Both the position numbers and the translations under genes were made by a program. This document shows, piece after piece, positions 1 to 9,754 of a stretch of DNA of 64,000 nucleotides. The notes below the pieces were generated by a model. It was given only the letters and a program-made list of their open reading frames with translations, searched no databases and was not told the origin of the DNA. The DNA comes from Pseudonocardia autotrophica (GTDB lineage: Bacteria; Actinomycetota; Actinomycetes; Mycobacteriales; Pseudonocardiaceae). The stretch covers positions 186,001-250,000 of the forward strand of contig NZ_JNYD01000012.1 in assembly GCF_000717175.1 (NCBI RefSeq), read 5' to 3'. Within the stretch, counting starts at the first letter, position 1, and the number at the start of each line of letters is the position of its first letter.

Positions 1-2
1 TC

Positions 3-950
3 ATGAGCCAGACCGGAGCGAGTCCGGAGCCGGCGACCGGGGAGGCCCCGGCGCCGCTGCAGGGTCCCGCGCGCACCCTCGTCATGGCGGGGGCCGGGCT
101 GGCACTCGTCGTCTACCTGCTCGGCTTCTTCTCCCCGCTGAGCAGCCTGCTGTACGGGCCGTCGCTGGTGCTGGCGGGCGGCCTGCTCGCTGCCGCGGCG
201 CTGCTGCCGCGGGCGGCGGGGAAGGTGCTCGTGCCGGGGGCGGTGATCACCGTCGTCGGGTTCCTGTCGCTGGTGCAGGTCGCCGTGGCGGCGGCGCAGT
301 TCGCCGTCGGCGGCATCGAGATCGTGGCGCTCGTGCTCGCGTTCCTCGCGGCCGCGGCGCTGTGCGGCGCGGTGCTGATGCAGGCCGGGCTGCTGAGCAT
401 GCCCGCGCGCAGGCCGCAGCAGGCGCCGCAGGGCTACGGCCAGCAGTACGGCCCCTACGGCCAGCAGTACGGCGGGTACCCGCCGCCCGGGCAGGGCGGG
501 GGCTACGTCCAGCAGCCCGGGCCGGGTGGCCAGTACGGCTACGGCTGGTCGCCGCAGGGTCCGCCGCCGCAGCAGGCGCCGTACGGCCAGCCGCAGGGCT
601 ACGAGGGCGGGCCGTGGGGCCAGCCGCAGCCCGGGCCCGGTCAGCAGGGGCCGGCCGGTCAGCCCGGGTCGGTCGGTGCGCCGGTGCAGCCGGGCCAACA
701 GGCCCCGCAGCCGGGCCAGGGACAACCGGGTCAGGGGCAGCCGCAGACCGGGTGGGCCGGCGCGACCGAGTCCGGTGCGCCGTCGTCGACGTCGTCCGCG
801 TCGCCGGGTGGGCAGCCCGGCGAGCTGGAGCAGACGCGCATCGAGTCGTCCCGGGGTACCGACGAGCAGGGCAGCGGTCGGCACGGGCGGGCCGAGGCCG
901 ACCGCACCACGCGGATCCCGACCGAGGGCGAGCGCCGCAGCGAGGGCTGA
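3..950 (+). CDS. DUF5336-like membrane protein with Gly/Gln/Pro-rich tail
   Basis: 315 aa. Four hydrophobic segments are visible (about residues 25-43, 50-69, 75-97 and 103-130), followed by a long low-complexity tail (134-315) rich in Gln, Gly, Pro and Tyr with repeated YGQQYG-type motifs, ending in an Arg/Glu-rich polar stretch. This layout matches actinobacterial DUF5336 proteins, which resemble the mycobacterial 34 kDa antigen. The biochemical role of the family is unknown. The ATG is at the window edge, so its ribosome binding site and promoter are not visible and an upstream start cannot be excluded. A 22-bp tandem repeat array begins 28 bp after the stop. Confidence 0.75.
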   Translation: MSQTGASPEPATGEAPAPLQGPARTLVMAGAGLALVVYLLGFFSPLSSLLYGPSLVLAGGLLAAAALLPRAAGKVLVPGAVITVVGFLSLVQVAVAAAQFAVGGIEIVALVLAFLAAAALCGAVLMQAGLLSMPARRPQQAPQGYGQQYGPYGQQYGGYPPPGQGGGYVQQPGPGGQYGYGWSPQGPPPQQAPYGQPQGYEGGPWGQPQPGPGQQGPAGQPGSVGAPVQPGQQAPQPGQGQPGQGQPQTGWAGATESGAPSSTSSASPGGQPGELEQTRIESSRGTDEQGSGRHGRAEADRTTRIPTEGERRSEG

Positions 951-977
951 TCTCCACCGGACAGGGGGTGCGGTCCC

Positions 978-1193
978 GCGAGTCGGGAGTTCCGGCACCG
1001 CGAGTCGGGACTTCCGGCACCGCGAGTCGGGAGTTCCGGCACCGCGAGTCGGGACTTCCGGCACCGCGAGTCGGGAGTTCCGGCACCGCGAGTCGGGAGT
1101 TCCGGCACCGCGAGTCGGGAGTTCCGGCACCGCGAGTCGGGAGTTCCGGCACCGCGAGTCGGCAGTTCTGGTAGCGCGGGTCGGGAGCTGACC
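978..1193 (+). repeat. 22-bp tandem repeat array (array A)
   Basis: Nine consecutive 22-bp units, starting at 978, 1000, 1022 and so on with exact periodicity, plus a degenerate tenth. The unit is GCGAGTCGGGAGTTCCGGC followed by ACC. Variation is mostly G/C at unit position 12. Because 22 is not a multiple of 3 and the array carries no independent ORF, it is not protein-coding. Related arrays lie at 25168-25294 (same strand) and 25841-25926 (opposite strand). The remainder of 951-1269 holds only a 14-bp perfect palindrome at 1209-1222 just before the next gene. Confidence 0.95.
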
Positions 1194-1269
1194 CGGGTGG
1201 CGTTCGCCGGACCCGCGGGTCCCGGCGTGGCGGCCTGACTCCCGGCGCCCGCGCTGCGACGCTGGCGGG

Positions 1270-3465
1270 GTGACCCGTTCGCTGCGTGCCCCGGACCGTG
1301 CGGAGGAGGAGCCGGACGTCGCGACCGACGCGGCCGAGTCGTCCGGACCGGAGGTCCCCGAGGGCCTCGACCGGCTCCGCGTCGTCCTCGCCGCGGCGAT
1401 GGGCACCGTGCTGGTCAGCTACGCCATGCTCGTGCCCGCGGCCCTGCTCGTAGTACTCGCGGGCGGTGGCGCGGACAGCTCCGTCGACGGGGCCTTCGCC
1501 GCCGCCATCCCGCTCTGGCTGGCGGCCCACCTCATCCCGCTGGCGCTGGAGGGGCAGCCGCTGAGCGTGCTGCCGCTGCTCCCGACGGTGGCGGTGATCG
1601 TCGTCGTCGCGTGGGGTGCCCGATGGGCGGCTCGACGGCTGGGGTGCCGGATCCGGCAGGACGCCGGCGCGGTCGTCGCCGCCTCGGCCGGGGCGCACGC
1701 GGCCGTGGCGGTGCTCGGCAGCGCCCTGCTGCCCACGTCGGCCGCGGTCGGCGCCGCTCCCTGGGCCGCGATGCTCGGCGCGGGACTGATCGCCGCGGTC
1801 GGTGCCGGGATCGGTGTGCTGCGTGCCTGCGGCCTGCCGGCGGACTGGCGGGAGCGGCTGCAGGGGTGGCCGGCCGCCGGACTCGCGGCCGCGGCGGTCG
1901 GTGGTGCCGCACTCCTGCTCGCCGGGGCGCTCGTCGTGCTGGTGGGGCTCGTCGTCGGGGCCGGCCGGGTGCACGGTCTGTACGAGGCACTGGCGCCGAC
2001 GGGCGGTGCGGCCCTGGGCATGACCCTGCTGGGCCTGGCCTACCTGCCGAACGCCGCGATCGCCGGCGCGTCCTGGCTCCTGGGCCCGGGCGTCGACGTC
2101 GGGCTCGGGGCGTGGACGCCGTTCGGCGGCGCTCCCGCCCCGCTACCCCCGTTCCCGCTGCTCGGGGCGCTGCCGACGGTGCCCTCGCCGGCCTGGGCCG
2201 TCGTCGTGGTGATCGTGCCGGTCGGGATCGGGCTGGTCGTCGGCGGGATCTGCCGGACGGTGCTGGGGCCGGAGTCCACGCTGCCGGAGCGCATGCGGGC
2301 GGTCGGTGTCGCGGCGATCACCCTCGCCCTGGTCGCGGCGCTCGTCGCCACGCTGGCCGGCGGGCGGTTGGCGGCGGGGCGGTACGACCCGGTCGCGATG
2401 CCCGCCTGGCTCGTCCTGCTCGCGGTCGTGGTGTGGATCGGCGGGCCCGCGGCGGTCCTCGCGCTGGTGCAGCGGGGTGGCCCGGGGCCGGAGGAGGCGC
2501 GGGACGACGAGGAGCTCGGCTGGTACCGGGACGGGTACGAGGCCGAGGAGGAGACCTCCGCGCGCGAGGACGACTCGGGCGAGGCGGATCTCGACGACGG
2601 TGCGCAGGTCGGGGACGGGGACGACCGGGACCTTGCCGACGGTTCCGACGACCCGGAGGGCGGGGCGGACGGCTCCGAGCGCGCTGAGGGCTCCGACGAC
2701 TCCGACGGCTCCGAGGACTCCGACCGGTTCGGCGACACCGAGGACTCCGGCGACTCCGGGCGCGGCGAGGCTGCACAGGACGAGGCGGCCGATCGCGGCG
2801 ACGGTGGCAACGACGCTGTCGGCGGTCCGGCCGCCCACGATCCGAACGGCGCTGAGGAGATTGGTGGCGCTGCGGACGCTGAGAGGGCTGCAGACGCGAA
2901 GCAGCGCGCCGACGGTGTAGCGGGCGACGAGTCGTCCGAGGACGACCCCGCCGAGGTCGCGGCGACCGACCGGGAGGACGCGCCGCGCAGCCGGGCGTCC
3001 GGCAGCTCGCGCAGCCGCGAGGGTCGAGCTCGCGCGGGCCGGGGGCGGGCGGTGGAGCGCGCTCGCGCCCGCCGGCAGGAGCGCAGCAACGGCGCCCACA
3101 GCCGCCCGATCCGCTTCCGCCCGGGCGCTGCCCAACTCCCGGCCCTCCGCGCGGTCGAGGATCTCCCGCACGACGCGGACGGTGGGGCCGTCGAGAACCC
3201 GGCCGAGCTCGTCGAGGAGCGCCTTGCCTCGTCCGATCCGGCCGAGCGCACCGAGGCCGAGGAGCGATCCGAGCGAGTGACGCGTGAAGACCGCGCGGAC
3301 CGGCTCGAGCCGACCGGGGCTTCTGGGGGTCGGGCCGCCGCCACGCAGCCCACCGAGCCCGAGCCACGCCCCCGCACGGTGGGCGAGCTCGTCGCCCTCC
3401 GGGCGAGGCAGGCGGAAGAACGCGCCGCCCGCGAGGCCGCAGAACGTGACAGCGGCGCTCCATGA
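1270..3465 (+). CDS. DUF6350 multi-pass membrane protein with long acidic tail
   Basis: 731 aa from a GTG start. The N-terminal ~400 residues contain many hydrophobic segments (for example around 38-60, 70-90, 95-115, 130-150, 155-180, 200-230, 325-350 and 370-400) and match the actinobacterial DUF6350 family, which is typically found just upstream of purN as here. The C-terminal ~320 residues are soluble and of extreme composition: first Asp/Glu/Ser-rich, then Arg-rich, with no recognisable domain. The function of the family is not established; some databases link it to cell division. A terminator-like hairpin overlaps the stop codon. Confidence 0.8.
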   Translation: MTRSLRAPDRAEEEPDVATDAAESSGPEVPEGLDRLRVVLAAAMGTVLVSYAMLVPAALLVVLAGGGADSSVDGAFAAAIPLWLAAHLIPLALEGQPLSVLPLLPTVAVIVVVAWGARWAARRLGCRIRQDAGAVVAASAGAHAAVAVLGSALLPTSAAVGAAPWAAMLGAGLIAAVGAGIGVLRACGLPADWRERLQGWPAAGLAAAAVGGAALLLAGALVVLVGLVVGAGRVHGLYEALAPTGGAALGMTLLGLAYLPNAAIAGASWLLGPGVDVGLGAWTPFGGAPAPLPPFPLLGALPTVPSPAWAVVVVIVPVGIGLVVGGICRTVLGPESTLPERMRAVGVAAITLALVAALVATLAGGRLAAGRYDPVAMPAWLVLLAVVVWIGGPAAVLALVQRGGPGPEEARDDEELGWYRDGYEAEEETSAREDDSGEADLDDGAQVGDGDDRDLADGSDDPEGGADGSERAEGSDDSDGSEDSDRFGDTEDSGDSGRGEAAQDEAADRGDGGNDAVGGPAAHDPNGAEEIGGAADAERAADAKQRADGVAGDESSEDDPAEVAATDREDAPRSRASGSSRSREGRARAGRGRAVERARARRQERSNGAHSRPIRFRPGAAQLPALRAVEDLPHDADGGAVENPAELVEERLASSDPAERTEAEERSERVTREDRADRLEPTGASGGRAAATQPTEPEPRPRTVGELVALRARQAEERAAREAAERDSGAP

Positions 3466-3512
3466 TCCCATCCGGGCAGCCCGAGCCTGTGTTCTGCCTG
3501 CAGGGATCATGG
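3460..3512 (+). terminator. Nested hairpin at end of the DUF6350 gene
   Basis: A perfect 10-bp inverted repeat (CCATGATCCC at 3460-3469, GGGATCATGG at 3503-3512) encloses a second small stem (GGCAG 3475-3479, CTGCC 3494-3498). It includes the stop codon of the upstream gene. There is no T-tract, as is usual for GC-rich actinobacteria. The rest of 3513-3790 is GC-rich intergenic DNA in which I see nothing beyond a GGCCC-rich low-complexity stretch near 3528-3560. Confidence 0.6.
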
Positions 3513-3790
3513 TCGGCGATGACCGGAGGCCCGGCCCGGCCCGGCAGGACCCGGCCCCGGGGGCCGGCCGTCCTCGCCCAGGCTCCGTGCCGCTCCGCCC
3601 GGACGCTGCACCGCTCGACGTCCATGACGCCGATCCACGTCCGGGCAGCGGGACGTTCGATTCCCGAACGGTCTCCTTCCCGAACGCGGATCAGCGGCTC
3701 CTGACCGGATCGGGGCAGGTCCTCGCGCTGTGACCGCCGTCGCGGCCTAGGCTGGAGGGGTCCGTCAGAGCCGCCCGCCCGAGGAGATCC

Positions 3791-4437
3791 GTGCCCGCCC
3801 CGACGAGCGCACAGCCCACGTCGCGGGACGGCCTACCCGGGCGCGCCCGCCTGGTGGTGCTCGCCTCGGGCTCCGGCACCCTGCTGCAGGCGCTGCTCGA
3901 CGCCGCGCGCGACCCGGCCTACCCGGCGGAGGTCGTCGCCGTCGGGACCGACCGTCCGGGCGTCGAGGCGCTGAACCGGGCCACCCGCTCCGGCGTCCCC
4001 GCCTTCACCGTGCGGCCCGCCGAGCACCCGGACCGCCCGGCGTGGGACCGCGCGCTGCTGGCCGCCGTCCTGGAGCATCGGCCGGACCTCGTCGTCAGCG
4101 CGGGGTTCATGCGGATCCTCGGCGCGCCGTTCCTCGACGGCATCGGCCGCCCCGTCGTCAACACCCACCCGGCGCTGCTGCCCGCGTTCCCCGGCGCGCA
4201 CGCCGTCCGCGACGCCCTCGCCCACGGCGTCACGGTCACCGGGACCACCGTCCACCTGGTCGACGCCGGCGTGGACACCGGGCCGATCCTGGCCCAGGAG
4301 GCCGTCCCCGTGCTGCCCGGCGACACCGAGGCCGAGCTGCACGAACGCATCAAGATCGCGGAGCGGCGGTTGCTCGTGGCCACCGTCGCGACGCTGAGTA
4401 CCGGAAAGACGCTGTGCAACCGAGAGGCGAGAGTCCA

Positions 4438-4441
<4 letters not shown>
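3791..4441 (+). CDS. purN: Phosphoribosylglycinamide formyltransferase PurN
   Basis: 216 aa, GTG start preceded by GAGGAG. It transfers a formyl group from 10-formyl-THF to GAR in de novo purine synthesis. The N-terminal [15 protein letters not shown] segment is the phosphate-binding loop. The catalytic Asn and His lie in VNTHPALLP (about residues 122-130) and the catalytic Asp in [10 protein letters not shown] (about 156-165). Length is normal for the family. The stop overlaps the purH start by 4 bp (GTGA), so the two genes are translationally coupled. Confidence 0.97.
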
Positions 4442-5997
<1,556 letters not shown>

Positions 5998-6004
5998 TCC
6001 CGCC

Positions 6005-6029
6005 GGCGGGCGGCGACATGCCGTCCGCC
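6005..6029 (+). terminator. Hairpin downstream of purH
   Basis: GGCGGGCGGC (6005-6014) pairs with GCCGTCCGCC (6020-6029) around a 5-nt loop, with one G-T pair. It lies 7 bp after the purH stop, consistent with the end of the purN-purH operon. Confidence 0.6.
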
Positions 6030-6239
6030 GCGTGATGGCGATGTCGCGGCTCGGACTGTCCGGTTGCGCTCGAAATGATCATGTGGTGCCGCCAGCCCGA
6101 GTGTCGCCCCGTCGGCCAGAGCGTCACCGTGCTGCTGTCGGGCCTCGCAGTGAGGTGGCGCTCGGAACGATCTTGTGCTCGGGCGCCCTACCGGTCCACC
6201 CGATCGCGGGTTGAGGGCGTCGGTGGGCTGGGTTAGAGT
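6030..6239. other. Intergenic region with two similar ~25-bp segments
   Basis: No gene is supported between purH and the LexA box. Two related segments are visible: one at about 6063-6086 and one at about 6155-6178. Both read roughly GGTKGCGCTCGRAAYGATC and are followed by WTGTG. They may be diverged copies of a dispersed intergenic repeat. Confidence 0.4.
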
Positions 6240-6255
6240 TCGAACAAAGGTTCGA
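6240..6255. promoter_or_regulatory. LexA (SOS) box upstream of imuA'
   Basis: TCGAAC-AAAG-GTTCGA is a perfect match to the actinobacterial/mycobacterial SOS box TCGAAC-N4-GTTCGA. It lies upstream of the imuA'-imuB genes, whose homologues are LexA-controlled in mycobacteria, so DNA-damage induction of this unit is expected. Confidence 0.9.
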
Positions 6256-6301
6256 ACGCCGTCTTCCCCGCGGCGTGCCCGTCGTGCGGGGGAGGTGTGT
6301 C

Positions 6302-6622
6302 GTGAGCTGCCGTCAGGCTGCCCGCGCCGTCCGTGTCCCATCACATCGTGAGCCGGTGTCGCGCGCGGCACCGGTGCCGCTGCGGTGGCCACGGCGGCCC
6401 TGTCGGCGACCGATCCGCCCCGCACACCGGCCGGCCAGGCCAGGTCGGCAGGCTGTACACCCCTTTCGCCCCGGCGCACCCGCTCCGGCCGGCCTGCACA
6501 CCCGAAGCGACGCCGCACGGGCTGTCGATGAGGTGTGCGGCTGCGACAGAGGGTGTGCGAAGTTCGTGCCTTCGCCCTCTCGAGGTGTCTTCCGAGTCGG
6601 GGCGACGGTGCGGCGTGGGTGA
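6302..6622 (+). CDS. Possible small Arg/Pro-rich ORF between the LexA box and imuA'
   Basis: A 106-aa GTG-initiated ORF has a very good Shine-Dalgarno (GGGGGAGG at 6288-6295, spacing 6) located 47 bp after the LexA box, and its stop overlaps the start region of imuA'. The deduced protein is Arg/Pro-rich, contains a few Cys and resembles nothing I recognise; its composition is close to what a shadow frame of GC-rich DNA gives. It could be a leader ORF that couples translation to imuA', or mere coincidence. Alternatively this stretch is an untranslated leader. Confidence 0.25.
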   Translation: MSCRQAARAVRVPSHREPVSRAAPVPLRWPRRPCRRPIRPAHRPARPGRQAVHPFRPGAPAPAGLHTRSDAARAVDEVCGCDRGCAKFVPSPSRGVFRVGATVRRG

Positions 6623-7565
6623 GCCCTGGGCGCTCGACCCGGATCCCTGGCCGGTCGACGGGCCGGGGTACGGGGAGGGCGAGGACCCGGAGGGCGGCGT
6701 GATCGTGGGGAGCGGGCGCCCGCCCGCCGACCCGCGCACCCGGAACCTGCGGGTCCACGGAGCGGGGCGTCCGGTCCGGTCCGGCCGGCCGGTGGGGCCG
6801 GGTGGATCGGGCGGGGAGAGTGCCGCCGAGCGGCTCGCGACGGCTCGCGGGCTGCTGCGTCGGATGGAGAACCGCTCGTCCGCGGCGGCCCGACCCGCGC
6901 CGGCACCGGGCGACGACGGTCGGGTCCTCCCGGTCGTCGCCCCGCTGGCCCCGCTGCTGCCCGGGGGCGGGCTGCGGCGCGGCTCCACCGTGTCGGTCTC
7001 GACCGGCCCGGGATCGACGTCCCTGCTGTTCGGGCTGCTCGCCGAGGCCTCGGCCGAGGGCGCGTGGGCGGGCGTGGTCGGCGCGCCGGGGCTCGGCGCG
7101 GTCGCCGCCGCGGAGGCCGGGATCCGGCTCGAGCGGCTCGCGCTGGTGCCCCGGCCCGGCGCGGACCTCGTCGCGATCACCGCCGCGCTGCTCGACGGGT
7201 TGGACCTCGTCGTGGTCGCGGGCGCCGAGCGGGCGGGGGTGCGCGCGGCCGACCGGGAGCGGCTGGAGGCGCGGGCCCGGCAGCGCGGTGCGGTGCTGCT
7301 CGCGCTGGGTGCCTGGCCGGGCGCCGATCTGGTCCTCGGGTGCTCGCAGGTGGAGTGGCGGGGCGTCGCGCGGGGCGCGGGCCGGTTGCGCTCGCGGTGC
7401 GCGGTGGTGCGGTCGACCGGCCGCGGCACGGGTGCGTCCGGGCGTGAGACGGAGCTGCTGCTCCCGGGGCCCGGCGGTGCGGTCGCGGAGCGCGAGGAGA
7501 TCCGCCGCTCCCCGATGGTCGACGAGCCGGCGGAGATCCCGGTGGTCCGGGCGGCGGTCTCGTGA
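6615..7565 (+). CDS. imuA': ImuA'-like mutasome protein (RecA/SulA-like fold)
   Basis: 316 aa from the GTG at 6615. The conserved part begins near SAAERLATARGLLRRME and continues through LAPLLPGGGLRRGSTVSV, which corresponds to the ATPase-like core of mycobacterial ImuA' without an intact Walker A. It probably assists ImuB and DnaE2 in error-prone translesion synthesis. The frame stays open upstream to 6333, but codon usage becomes atypical before 6615, so the shorter start is preferred. A perfect LexA box lies upstream and imuB lies 252 bp downstream on the same strand. Family assignment rests on this context plus the N-terminal pattern. Confidence 0.75.
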   Translation: MGEPWALDPDPWPVDGPGYGEGEDPEGGVIVGSGRPPADPRTRNLRVHGAGRPVRSGRPVGPGGSGGESAAERLATARGLLRRMENRSSAAARPAPAPGDDGRVLPVVAPLAPLLPGGGLRRGSTVSVSTGPGSTSLLFGLLAEASAEGAWAGVVGAPGLGAVAAAEAGIRLERLALVPRPGADLVAITAALLDGLDLVVVAGAERAGVRAADRERLEARARQRGAVLLALGAWPGADLVLGCSQVEWRGVARGAGRLRSRCAVVRSTGRGTGASGRETELLLPGPGGAVAEREEIRRSPMVDEPAEIPVVRAAVS

Positions 7566-7610
7566 GCACCCCCCACGATCGACGGCGGCCTCGCCCGGCG
7601 GCCGGCCGCC

Positions 7611-7757
7611 TCGAAGATCACTGTCTCGGACCGATGCGCGCCGCTCATGGCCGTGAACGGTCCCGATCGGTGATCACGACGCTGCAGGTGTCGCAAGATC
7701 GCCGCCCCGGACCGACACGCGCCACCGACAGCCGTGGACGGTCCCGGCCGGTGATCA
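7611..7757. repeat. Pair of imperfect 67-bp direct repeats between imuA' and imuB
   Basis: Segments 7611-7677 and 7691-7757 align without gaps: both begin TCG-AAGATC-like, share CGGACCGA, CGCGCC, CCGTGRACGGTCCC and end in CGGTGATCA. They occupy most of the 252-bp gap between the two mutasome genes, which are otherwise expected to be adjacent. No ORF is supported here. Confidence 0.75.
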
Positions 7758-7817
7758 TGTGCCCCACCACCACGACTCCGCAGATTCCGGGCCGTCACCC
7801 ACGTCGGGAGGACCCCC

Positions 7818-9650
7818 ATGGCTGAGCCCGGCGAGCGGGTGCTGGCGTTGTGGTCCCCGGACTGGCCCGTGACCGCGGCGATGCAGGCCGCGCACGTCCC
7901 GGCCCACCGTCCCGCGGCGGTGTTCCTGGCCAACCGCGTGGTGGCCTGCTCGGCGGGTGCGCGGGCGGCGGGGGTGCGGCGCGGGTTGCGCCGGCGGGAC
8001 GCCCAGGCGCGGTGCCCCGAGCTCGCCGTCCTGGCCCCGGACCCGGACCGGGACGCGCGGCTGTTCGAGCCGGTGGTCGTCGCCGTCGAGGAGCTGGCCC
8101 CGGGGGTGGAGGTGGTCCGGCCCGGCCTGCTGGCGCTCCCGGCCAGGGGCCCGGTCGGGTTCTTCGGCGGCGAGCGCGAGGCGGCCGAGCGGTTGATCGA
8201 CCAGGTCGCCGCGCGCACCGGGGTGGAGTGCCAGACCGGGTTCGCCGACGGGCTGTTCGCCGCCGTGCTCGCCGCCCGCCGCGGGGTGGGGGTCGAGCCC
8301 GGCCGCAGCGCGGAGTTCCTCGCCCCGCTCGGGGTGGAGGAGCTCGACCGCGAGCCCGACGTCGACCGCTCCGAGCTGGTGGACCTGCTGCGGCGGCTGG
8401 GCCTGCGCAGCCTCGGCGCGTTCGGGGCACTGGCCCAGGCGGACGTCGCCTCCCGGTTCGGCGCCGACGCCGTCCTCGCCCACCGACTCGCCCGCGGCCT
8501 GGACCCGCGCCCGCCCGTGCGCCGGTGCCCGCCCGAGGAGCTCGCCGTCGCGATCGAGCTGGACCCGCCGGTCACGCGGGTCGACGCGGCCGCGTTCGCC
8601 GCCCGCTCGCTGGCCGAGCAGCTGCACCACACCCTGGCCGGGCACGGCCTCTCCTGCACCCGGCTGGGGGTGTGGGCGCGCACCGAGGGCGGGGAGGAGC
8701 TGCTGCGGGTCTGGCGCTGCGCCGAGCCGCTCACCCCGTCCGGGACGGTCGACCGGGTGCGCTGGCAGCTCGACTCGTGGCTGACCCGGGGCGGCTCCGG
8801 CGCCGTCGTCGAGCTGCGGCTCACCCCGGAGGAGACGGTCACCGCGGGGGCGCTGCAGCTCGGCCTGTGGGGCGACGTCGGCGAGGCGGACGAGCGGGCC
8901 GGGCGCGCGCTGGTCCGGGTCCAGGCGCTGCTCGGTCCGGAGTCCGTGGTCACCGCGGTCCTCGCCGGCGGCCGTGACCCGGACGAGCGGGTCCGGTACG
9001 TCCCGTGGGGCGACGACCGCGAGCCCGGTTCCCGTGCCGCCGGGCCCCTCGAGGGCCCGCCCGCCGAGCCGCCGGTCGAGGGGTTCGGTCCGTACCCGGA
9101 CGGCCCGACGGCCGGGCTGCGGGTGGTCGGCGGCGAACCGGTGCCCGTCCTCGACCCGGTCCTCGAACCCGCCCCGCTCCCGCGGGAGACCCCGCGCGGC
9201 TTCGCGCCCGACGCCCCCGAGGCCGCGCTCCGGGGCACCGCCCCGACCGCGACCCGGGGGCCGGCCGCCCGCAAGCCCGGCCGGTCGCGGCCGATCCGGA
9301 CCGGCAAGGCCGCGCGGGACCCCGTCCCTGCCTGGCCAGGCCGTCTCCCGGCGCCGTCGCCGGCGACCGTGCCGGAGGAGCCCATCCCGGTCGAGCTGCA
9401 CACCGCCGAGGGCAGGCCGGTCGGCCTGCACGAGGCCGGCATGCTCGCGGCCGACCCGCACCGGCTGCTGCTCACCGGGCACCCGCCGCGCGAGGTCCGG
9501 GACTGGGCGGGGCCCTGGCCGGTACGCCGGCGATGGTGGTCGGCCGACGGCCTCACGGGGTCTCGGCTGCAGGTCGAGCTGGCCGACGGGGTGGCCCTGC
9601 TCCTGCTCTACCGGGAGGAGCGGTGGTGGGTCACCGGCATCTACGACTGA
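7818..9650 (+). CDS. imuB: ImuB, catalytically inactive Y-family polymerase-like protein
   Basis: 610 aa, ATG preceded by GGGAGGA. The Y-family polymerase fold starts with ALWSPDWPV; the acidic catalytic motifs of true DinB polymerases are missing, as in known ImuB proteins. A beta-clamp-binding motif QLGLWG sits at about residues 347-352, the same place as QLPLWG in M. tuberculosis ImuB. A variable Pro/Arg-rich linker (about 400-525) leads to a C-terminal domain (about 530-610, ending ERWWVTGIYD) resembling DUF6504. It acts as the hub that recruits DnaE2 to the sliding clamp. It lies downstream of imuA' and is presumably SOS-induced with it. Confidence 0.93.
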   Translation: MAEPGERVLALWSPDWPVTAAMQAAHVPAHRPAAVFLANRVVACSAGARAAGVRRGLRRRDAQARCPELAVLAPDPDRDARLFEPVVVAVEELAPGVEVVRPGLLALPARGPVGFFGGEREAAERLIDQVAARTGVECQTGFADGLFAAVLAARRGVGVEPGRSAEFLAPLGVEELDREPDVDRSELVDLLRRLGLRSLGAFGALAQADVASRFGADAVLAHRLARGLDPRPPVRRCPPEELAVAIELDPPVTRVDAAAFAARSLAEQLHHTLAGHGLSCTRLGVWARTEGGEELLRVWRCAEPLTPSGTVDRVRWQLDSWLTRGGSGAVVELRLTPEETVTAGALQLGLWGDVGEADERAGRALVRVQALLGPESVVTAVLAGGRDPDERVRYVPWGDDREPGSRAAGPLEGPPAEPPVEGFGPYPDGPTAGLRVVGGEPVPVLDPVLEPAPLPRETPRGFAPDAPEAALRGTAPTATRGPAARKPGRSRPIRTGKAARDPVPAWPGRLPAPSPATVPEEPIPVELHTAEGRPVGLHEAGMLAADPHRLLLTGHPPREVRDWAGPWPVRRRWWSADGLTGSRLQVELADGVALLLLYREERWWVTGIYD

Positions 9651-9654
9651 CGGC

Positions 9655-9744
9655 GCCACGACCGGCGGCCCCACGACCGGCGGCCCCACGACCGGCGGCC
9701 CCACGACCGGCCGCCCGACGACCGGCGGTCCGACGACCGTCCCT
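9655..9744 (+). repeat. 15-bp tandem repeat after imuB
   Basis: About six copies of a 15-bp unit, CCACGACCGGCGGCC, become progressively degenerate rightwards. The array starts 5 bp after the imuB stop and fills the gap to the convergent peptidase gene. Period 15 keeps the frame, but no ORF uses it. It could form staggered GGCCG-rich hairpins and serve as a terminator region. Confidence 0.85.
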
Positions 9745-9754
9745 GCGACCGCCG

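Noticed and set aside
978..1193. CRISPR array
   Set aside because: Units are contiguous 22-bp repeats with no unique spacers, and no cas genes are present.
6333..6614. N-terminal extension of imuA' to 6333
   Set aside because: Third-position GC and codon choice are atypical before 6615 and no Shine-Dalgarno precedes 6333.
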